Below are positions 56,282-64,000 of a DNA stretch of 64,000 bases, one piece after another. Within the stretch, counting starts at the first letter, position 1, and each line of letters opens with the position of its first letter. A program made the translations under genes and the position numbers. The stretch spans positions 32,903,154 through 32,967,153 of the forward strand of contig CM033396.1 of the NCBI GenBank assembly GCA_019426215.1, given 5' to 3'. The DNA comes from Buddleja alternifolia (lineage: Eukaryota; Streptophyta; Magnoliopsida; Lamiales; Scrophulariaceae). Below the pieces are notes generated by a model, which saw only the letters and a program-made list of their open reading frames with translations, did not search any database and was not told where the DNA came from.

Positions 56282-58151
56282 TGTTAGGAATTTCATGTTA
56301 GAAGTTTTGATGATGACAATTAAGTTTTTTTGTTAGACCCCAAATATGTAAGTATAAGCTTTCATAGAATATTTGTACAAGCGTCTGAAAGACTTGTATT
56401 TCTACTAGGCTTGTAATTTTATCTTTATAGATTTTTAGACTAAGTATGTGATACCAAATCACTAATAGAGTTCTGCGTGAGTCTATTAAGTGATGAAGTT
56501 GAAGATCAAGCGTCTGAAGTCAAAGTGAAGATGAAGATTTGTTCCAAGCGTCCGTCAAACGCTAAGGAACTGTTTCAGGATCTGAGTTCGCTCAAGACAT
56601 TTGATGGATTTTGGACCAAGTATTTAACACTAAGTCAATGATGGAATTCTGAGTGAGTCTATCAAAGATCAAGTCGAAAGTCAAACGTTTAAAGACCGAG
56701 TAAAGATAAGGACTTGTCTCAAGCCTCTGTTAAAGCGCTTAGGAGACTGTCTCAAAGTCAAGCGTCTGGTAAAGTGCTTAGAGACTGTTTTTTAAGTCAA
56801 GCGTCCAATATACTCAAGCGCTCAGCTCTCAGAGTTACCTGAAGGATTATAACCCAAGTTATCAAGGACTTAAAATGCATTAATCTATTAATAATTATTT
56901 CCAACGGAAATAATACAAGATGCATTAAAAGTCGGATAAGTGCTATTAAAATATAAGCACTATAACTTATGGGCAAGCCACTTTTTGACCAAGACTGTCG
57001 GATCTATGAAACCAAGAACATGCCTGACCATTTTAAAATGTCCGAAAATCAGGAATGTCAGAATCAAGGAATGTTTAGGGAGACGTGCTCCTAATTGTGT
57101 CCAACGGACAAAATCCCAAGGAACCTATAAATAGTCTCCTCAGCAAAACCCTAAGTATGATGAAGCATATCAACTTATAAGTCATATATACGTGAAAAAG
57201 TCACAAATCTTGTATATAAAAATTATATACAAAAGACACAAGAAAAGGGTACAAACTTTGCTGAAAGAAAAGCCTACAAAATTCATAGCCAAAAATCCTT
57301 TCAAGCTTTTCTTACCTATTCCAAAAAGACAGTCACAATATCTCAAACCACTTTTTAGAAGAACCATATACTATTACTGAGATATCTCAAGTTGTTTGAA
57401 CTTCCCAAAAACAAACAAACCCGTTACAGAAACTTTCAACATTTTTCATCTGAGTGAGAAAGTTTGTTGATCTACAGGCAGTATTTTTGTGTAAAAGAAG
57501 CTTGTGGAAGAAGATCTTTATTGGAGCTGAAATCTGTGTGACCAAGGAGTTCCGAGATCGGTTGTAACTTGCATTATTTCTGAGTAAAAGAAGCAAGAGG
57601 ATAGAAGATCTTTATTGGAGCTGAAATCTGTGTGACCAAGGAGTTCCGAGATTTATATCCAATTTCTCGCTACTTTGTAGAAGTCTCTGTGTGACTCTTC
57701 GATAATCAATGTAGTGAATATCCTCCCTGATAAAAAGAGAAGAAGGACGTAGCTGGGATTACATCACCTAGTGAACCTTACAAATATCTTGTGTCATTTA
57801 CTGCTTCATTCATCTATTGTTTTATTACTTTACTATCCATACTGCATACATCTTGAAAAAGGGTTTAAAATAGTTAAGCGACTACTTTGACTTAAACCGA
57901 ACGCTAAGCTATAAAAATTATTTCCGCTGTGCTAACCCTGATTAAGTGACCAAACAATTGCCCTACTTCGACAAGCGCTAAAATCACTAAGTCTAAGTTA
58001 TCTTTTCTCAAGCGCCCGACCTAGCGCTTAAGCTTTCTAAGCGTTCACATACATCAAAAGTGATACGATTTTTAGAAGTCGAAAAAGACTTCAGGGTCTA
58101 TTCAACCCCCCCCCCCCTCTAGACCCATTCGTATGCCACTTAGTACCAACA
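56282..58151 (+). repeat. 5' LTR of the SIRE-like element
   Basis: 1870 bp from TGTTAGGAATTTC to ACCAACA. It is dense in AAGCGTC / AAGCGCTT words and includes a 12-base C run (58106-58117) near its 3' end. The target duplication cannot be checked inside the window. Confidence 0.88.
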
Positions 58152-58153
58152 AG

Positions 58154-58165
58154 TGGTATCAGAGC
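58154..58165 (+). promoter_or_regulatory. Primer-binding site, initiator tRNA-Met type
   Basis: TGGTATCAGAGC, two bases after the LTR: a perfect copia-type site. Confidence 0.93.
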
Positions 58166-58263
58166 GGTTGAAGTTGAAACCTAAGCGTTTCCGAGCGTAA
58201 CTGCTTGTTTAGATCCATTTTTCTAAACTTAGTCGCTTTTAAATTTCTTTTAAATTTCATATC

Positions 58264-59115
58264 ATGGCTTTTAACAAGATGCCGAAGTTGATTGAGTCAA
58301 ACTACGACTCATGGAAACTTAGAGCATTTGCTTATCTATGTTCCTGTGATAATGACATGTGTGATGTAATTACAGATGGCCCCATTAAAATCATGAAAGT
58401 TGTAACTCGAGCACCTGGAGTGACTGAAGCTACTCCAGATGGTTATGTCGAGAAGCCAAAGTTAGAATGGACGCCAGAAGATCGGAAAAGAGATAACTTG
58501 GATCATGTTGGGAGAAGCGCTCTATACTCAGCGCTAATGGACAATGACGGATTATTCAACAAAATAAAATTATGCAAAACATCAAAAGAAATATGGGATA
58601 AATTGGCTACTGTGTGTGAAGGATCCACACAAATGAGAGAAAATAAGCTTTCAATATCCATACAAAGATTTGAGCAATTAAGATGATGCCAAATGAGATG
58701 CTAGATCAATTGGATGCGAGATTCACATCGCTTATTACAGAGTTAGCGTCACTGGATAAAGAATTGACCAACAAGGAAATGGTCACTAAAATATTCAGAA
58801 GTCTTCCAAGCAAGTATTTGGTAAAGACTGTTGCCATGAAAGAATCTCAGACATTGGAGAAGCCAACTCCAGAGCATGTATTTTCAGAACTAAGAGATTT
58901 TGAGTTTGAATTCGGTGAAATCAACACATCGACTTCAGCGACTGAATCCGGAGCCCTAATCGCTAACATCAAGAACAAGGGAAAATCAGTCACCGAGGTG
59001 AAAGCGACAGAATCAAGCGAGGATATGGAAATGGCTTTGTTAGTCAAGAAATTCAAGAAACTTCTAAGATACAAAAAGAGAACTCCCACTGGACAAACCT
59101 CATTTCAAACCCCTC
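58264..59115 (+). pseudogene. SIRE-like gag, N-terminal part
   Basis: The frame 58264-58686 (MAFNKMPKLIESNYDSWKLR, then NKIKLCKTSKEIWDKLATV) passes by a one-base frameshift near 58680 into 58683-59115 (DQLDARFTSLITELASLDKE, IFRSLPSKYLVKTVAM). Together they give the DUF4219/UBN2-type gag core. The frame is cut by the solo LTR at 59116; the last codons before the cut read QTSFQTP. Confidence 0.88.
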
Positions 59116-60905
59116 TGTTAGGAAATTCATTGTTAGATGTTTTGATGATGACAAGATAGGATTTCATGTTAGACCCCAAAAGAATGTAAGTTTATACTTT
59201 CATAGAATATCTGTATAAGCATTTTGAAAGTGTATTAGTTTGTTAGGCTTGTAATTTTTATCTTTGTAGATTTTAGACTAAGTATTAGATACAGAGTCGC
59301 TAATAGAATTCTAGGTGAGTCTATTAGAGATGAAGTTAAAGATCAGCGTCTGAAGTCAAGTGAAGATGAAGATTTGTTTTAAGCGTCTGTCAAACGCTTA
59401 AGAGTCTATTTCAGGAGTTATGAATCAAGCGTTCGAGAAAATGTTCTTAGCGCCTAGCTAACGCTAAAGGACTATTCCAGAAGTGTGAACCGAGAGCTCA
59501 GATACTCAAGCGTTCATCGAAAGGATTCACCTGAAATACATCCTCAAGTCATCTAATCCTCAACGGTCATTTATTTCCAGCGGGAAATAAATTCAAGTGC
59601 ATTAAATACGATCTGACTTGTGGACAAGCCACCTTTTGACTAGACTGTCAGCTTTTCAGAGTTCAAGTCTGCTCCTGTCAAATCAGATTCAGCAGAAATT
59701 AAGGAATGTCAGAAAATGGACTATTTGCGCTCAATTGTGTCCAACAGACAAATCCCAAGAAACCCTATAAATAGTACCCTTCAGCTATCTCTGTGTGTGC
59801 GTGAAAGACGTAAATGTGAAAGAGAGCTGAGAAATAATTTGAGAGAAAAGCTTGCAAACCCCATAGCCAAAATCCTTCAAGCTTCTCAAATACATTCCAG
59901 ACAGTCACCAGATATCTCAAACCTCTTCCAAAGAAGAAACCTCAATTCTTACTGAGATATCCCAAGTTGTTTGAACTTCCCAACATCAAACAAACCTGTT
60001 ACAATAAACCCTCAACACCTTTCATCTGAGTGAGAAAGATAGTTGACTTCCACAAGCAGTATTTTTGAGTAAGAGAAGCTTGTTGAAGAAAGGTCTTTAT
60101 TGGAGTTGAAGTCTGTGTGATCAAGGAGCTCAAGGCCATCTTGGAGAAGATCTTTATTGGAGCTGACATCTGTGTGATCAAGGAGCTTGAGATAGTCTTT
60201 CCAGAAGCAGAGGATTGAGTGACTTGTAGCAGAAATCTGTGTGACCAAGGAGCTCAAGTCATCCTCATCCATCTCTTCCTTTGTCCCTACTTTGTAGAAG
60301 TCTCTGTGTGACTCTTCGAGAATCAATTTAGTGGATTGCCTCCGAGTGTTCAAGGAGAAGAAGGACGTAGCTGGGATTACACCACCCAGTGAACCTTACA
60401 AACATCTTGTGTCACTTTACTGTTTTAATTCTTTGCTTTACATTTGCATATTATCTTGAAAAAGGCTTTAAAACAGTTAAGCGACTATTTCGGTGAAAAA
60501 GAGAACGCTAAGCTTTCAAAATAGGCTTAAGCGCTTGACAAAGCGCTGAGCACTTCTAAGCGTTCAAAATAATTTAAAACCAAATGCAACTAAAGAAACC
60601 TTTGTGACGCTAAACACTTTCAAAGAGAAAACTCTAAATCATTCCGCTGTGCTAACCCTGATTAAGCTATTGAGACATTACCCTACCTTGGTAAGAGTTG
60701 AAATCACTAAGTCTAAGTTAACTTTATCAAACCAGTCTTCATTAAGACGCTCAAGTCAAGCGCTTATCTCTCAAGCGTCTAATCAAGCGTTTACTTTTCT
60801 CAAGCGTCCAAAAAGAATTTAATAAGAAAATTTTTGAAGCGGCGTCGAAAAGACCAAAGCGTCTATTCAACCCCCCTCCCTTCTAGACACTCAGTGGGAC
60901 CAACA
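59116..60905 (+). mobile_element. Solo LTR of a related copia family, TSD CCCTC
   Basis: It starts TGTTAGGAAATTC and ends GGGACCAACA, with CCCTC on both sides (59111-59115, 60906-60910). It is 1790 bp long and shares its start, its end region and inner phrases (AGCTGGGATTACA, CAGTGAACCTTACAAA) with the LTR at 56282-58151, at clearly less than full identity. Gag coding resumes immediately after the right target copy. Recombination between the LTRs of a once complete insertion would explain it. Confidence 0.92.
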
Positions 60906-60910
60906 CCCTC

Positions 60911-62241
60911 CTCCAGCACCAGCGCCTCAGTATCAAGCGCCAGTGTACTCTGCTTCTCAACCTCCAGCGCCAATTCAATATCAAGTGTCTCCATCACCAA
61001 ATCAGAATCTCTCAGCGCCATATGTTTCCAAAAGGTTAACAAATGAACAAAAAATGAAAATTAATCTTTGTTACAATTGTAGGAAACCAGGGCACTTCCA
61101 AGTTAATTGCCCATATCCAAATGTGTCTAAGCCTACAAAGCAAGACCAAACGGATAGAAACCAATTCAGGAACAACCTTAGACAACAAGGTTTGCTAGCA
61201 GAATCAGAACCACTCTACACACCTGAAGAGGACTTGGAATCATCAAATAAAAGTAGTGATGATGAACCATCAAGCGACTCAGCGTTCATTTATCTCATGG
61301 CGAGAGATGATGAAGCGTCTGATGACTCGCTATCTGAGGTAACCACTGAATTATCTCATCCTCTTTCTTATGATGAACTACTTGACAGAGTAAAAGAATA
61401 TTATAAAGATTGTCAAGATGCCGCCAAGTTATATCAAAATCACTTTGATATTATTTTAGTGCTCAAAAGTGGTAACATGACACTCAAGGCAGAATTGCAA
61501 GTTCAACAACAATTTATTGAGAAGAATCAATTGCTTGAGAGTGAAATTACTCAATTAAAAAGTGATATTGATATAATAGTCAAGAGAGAAGCTGAAGTGA
61601 TCGCTAAACTTGCCAAATCAGAACAGCTTATCTCATCATTATCAAAAGCGTCAAGAATGCTAGATAATGTGACTGAAGTAACCAGACTATTTGGTGAAAA
61701 GACCGGTTTAGGTTGTGATAAACTAGGTCATAAATCCAAAGCGTCTAAGGTTATGGCAACCAACAAAGAAAAAAGTGTAGTCTTTGTTGAAGAGAGTTTA
61801 AACAGACAAACGCTGAATGAACCAAGAGTTATTGGTATGAGGTCAAATAAAAAAGTCAACACTGACTCAGGTAAAGGAAAGACCTGAATGATTCACAAAA
61901 GAAAGTTTATCCAAACGTTCAAAAGGCCAAGGAGAAACCTTCTACAAGTAAATCAAACGCTAAGCGTCTGGCACCAAAAGTGTATCCTAAGCTAGTACCA
62001 AGGAAATACCAACATCAATATCCACAACGATCCAGATCATATTATTGATACTATGATAATTATGATTATGACTATGATTATTACTATACACCTAAAAAGC
62101 ACACACAACACAAACCGAAACTCAAAAAGGCCAACCTTCCCGTAATGAAGACAAGGCAAATATGGGTTCCAAAAATTCTAATTCAGACTAACGTTATTAA
62201 CAAGGAAGGACCCAAAACAAAATGGGTACCTAAAAAGAATT
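60911..62241 (+). pseudogene. SIRE-like gag, C-terminal part with zinc knuckle and coiled coil
   Basis: Gag resumes with a proline/alanine/glutamine-rich linker (QYQAPVYSASQPPAP), followed by a zinc knuckle CYNCRKPGHFQVNC near 61069-61110. Then come an acidic serine-rich region and a long heptad-rich coiled coil (about 61370-61680, QFIEKNQLLESEITQLKSD), typical of SIRE/Maximus gag. A frameshift near 61880 passes to another frame rich in basic residues and tyrosine (YYDNYDYDYDYYY, with one stop) up to the stop at 62241. Confidence 0.85.
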
Positions 62242-62256
62242 AGAATTGCCCTTTGA

Positions 62257-64000
62257 ATGCAGGTATCTAGAGCCAACACTGATACTTCAATTTGGTACAT
62301 AGATAGTGGGTCGTCAAGACATATGACTGGCTCAAAGGATCTTTTGATCAACTATCATACAACCGATGGTCCTCAAGTTATATTCGGTGATAACTCAAAA
62401 GGTAAAACCAAAGCTATAGGTATCATGCATAGGGGGAACATCATGATAAGTGATGTATATTATGTTGAGGGTCTTAAGCATAATCTTTTAAACATAAGTC
62501 ATGTGATAAAGGTTTTCAAGTTAAATTTTCAAGTGTCTATTGCTATATTAACGACGCTAAGACTGGATCTACTAAATTAAAAGGAAAAAGAACAAACAAT
62601 GTGTATTTAGTAGATTGGGGTTCAACATTAGACAACAACCCTACATGTTTTGTAGCTAAGAATCAAAATGAACTGGGTTGGTTGTGGCATAGAAAAATGA
62701 ATCACCTCAACTTTAAGACAATCTCTCAATTAATATCGCTAAATCTTGTAGAGGGATTACCTAAAGGTTCCTTTAATAAAGATCGTTTATGTGATGCATG
62801 TCAAATGGGTAAACAAGTTAAATCATATTTCAAGAAGAAACCTCATCTATCTACATCTAGAATACTTGAATTATTGCATTTAGATTTGTTTGGGCCTATT
62901 CAAATCATGAGCGTTAGTGGTAAAACGTATTCACTCGTAATAGTTGATGATTTCTCACGCTATACATGGGTAGAATTTCTATTATCCAAAGATGAAACTA
63001 GTGTCAAAGTCACAGTTCTAATTAGTCAATTACAAAATTCAAAAGATTTAAAGGTGACAAGAATTAGAAGCGATAGAGGAACTGGATTTACTAACCATGT
63101 TGTTGAGAAGTTTTGTAAAGATTTTGGAATACTTCATTAGTATTCAGCGCCTAGAACACCTTAACAAAATGGAGTTGCCGAGCGACGGAACAGAACGCTT
63201 AAGGAAGCCGCTAGGACTATGTTAGCCGAGTCTAAGCTACCTCTCGGCTAAGCTACCTCAAAGGTTTTGGGCCGAAGCTATCAGTACCGCTTGCTACACT
63301 CAGAACCGGTGTATGATCAACAAGAAACATAAAAAGACTCATATGAATTATGGAAGGGACGTAAGCCTAATATTTCATATTTTCATGTATTTGGTTCAAA
63401 ATGTTTCATTCATAACAATGGATTCCAAAATCTAAAGACATTTGATCCTAAGGTGGATGAAGGAGTCTTTCTAGGCTATGCCAAAAATGGAAAGAGTTTC
63501 GCATCCTAAATAAGATCAAATCAAAGGTTGAAGAATCCATTCATGTTGTGTTTGATGATGCTAACCAAGAACTGAGTAAGGTTAATGCTAATGATGTAGG
63601 AATTGAAGATCTCTCTCAACAAGCATCACAAATCAATCTATGTGATGATAGTGATATTGATGAAGATGATGAGATCATTGTGTCCAATCTTAAGACTACT
63701 CGTGAGGTTATCAATGATTATAAGATTGCAAGAAACGCTGATGATCGTGAAGAGAATGCTCATCAAGAGCAAACTCGAATTGTGAATAGTGAAACGCCTA
63801 CGCAAGATGGTAGTTAAGCGCCTGAGCAAATTAATCAAGCGTCTAATCAATCACTCAACCCGTTTCAACCAGACCGAAAATGGCTTAGAGATCATCCACC
63901 AGAGTTAGTAATTGGAAATATTGGAGCACCTGTCAAGACTAGAGCCTAGCCAATAAATGAGGCTATGTTTGCAAGTTTCTTATCTCAAATGGAACCAAAG
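62257..64000 (+). pseudogene. SIRE-like pol: protease and integrase, start of RT (partial)
   Basis: The protease has WYIDSGSSRHMTGS near 62290. The frame shifts near 62530-62600 into the pre-integrase and integrase region: LGWLWHRKMNHLNFKTI, CDACQMGKQ, LHLDLFGPI, SDRGTGF. A TAG at 63138 and a further TAA follow, then NGVAERRNRTL. A short local duplication (CTCGGCTAAGCTACCT, near 63240) breaks the frame again. The linker between integrase and RT (63548-63817) is acidic. The beginning of RT (NEAMFASFLSQMEPK) is at the window's end. This copy is not functional. Confidence 0.88.

Larger units (their letters stand above)
56282..64000 (+). mobile_element. SIRE/Maximus-like Ty1/copia element, runs off the window
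   Basis: The 5' LTR, tRNA-Met primer-binding site, gag with a coiled-coil C-terminal half, and protease-integrase are in the expected order on the plus strand. RT and the 3' LTR lie beyond 64000. The large gag with coiled coil and the ~1.9 kb LTR fit the SIRE/Maximus lineage. The element inserted into the 5' LTR of the old copia element and is itself split by a solo LTR. Confidence 0.88.

Overview
The window is plant nuclear DNA: AT-rich, with no bacterial gene organisation and almost no host gene. Nearly everything recognisable is a transposable element or its relic. The only host-gene trace is the C-terminal LRR part of a late-blight R1-type NLR resistance gene (about 690-1366, minus strand). 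That family is especially expanded in asterids such as Solanales and Lamiales, so an asterid eudicot is my best guess. The guess rests on that one fragment.

Left third (1-22018). The NLR relic stops where a tandem segmental duplication begins. Copy 1 is 1367-18327 and copy 2 is 18328-22013; a CAAGT microhomology sits at both outer edges and at the junction. Copy 2 is close to the original 3.1-3.7 kb unit. Copy 1 has grown to 17 kb through insertions of most plant TE classes: a Ty3/gypsy-like LTR that itself holds a Mutator-type MITE, a hAT MITE, a Mutator-type foldback element with satellite-like arms, a CACTA MITE, a complete 6.2 kb L1-type LINE, a second hAT MITE and a 91-bp hAT MITE. For four of these, copy 2 keeps the empty site.

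Middle (22019-35459). This holds an Ogre/Tat-like LTR relic, a complete minus-strand Ty1/copia element (24647-30900; 5-bp target duplication CTGAC; 1158-residue pol frame, one visible gag-pol frameshift), a stretch that may be the broken 5' part of a minus-strand transcription unit, and a 1.2 kb terminal-inverted-repeat element (32815-33998).

Right (35460-64000). This is a nested stack. An old minus-strand copia element (35460-56281, with nonsense codons and damaged catalytic and zinc-knuckle residues) carries a very young Athila-type Ty3/gypsy element (35999-48880, TSD ATTTG) in its left LTR. Its right LTR is interrupted by a SIRE/Maximus-like copia element (56282 to beyond the window), whose gag is in turn split by a solo LTR of a related family (59116-60905, TSD CCCTC).

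The least expected structure is in the Athila element. A GC-rich palindrome core, GGCGCCTAGGCGC and close variants, occurs in alternating pairs at several places: eight copies inside gag, where they are translated as a peptide repeat, eight in the non-coding spacer after pol, and four in each LTR. The same GGCGCC hexamer lies in the primer-binding site. I know of no description of such an array. The other distinctive structures are the foldback element with 190-bp satellite arms and the duplication that acts as a built-in empty-site control. Difference counts and frame assignments were made by eye.
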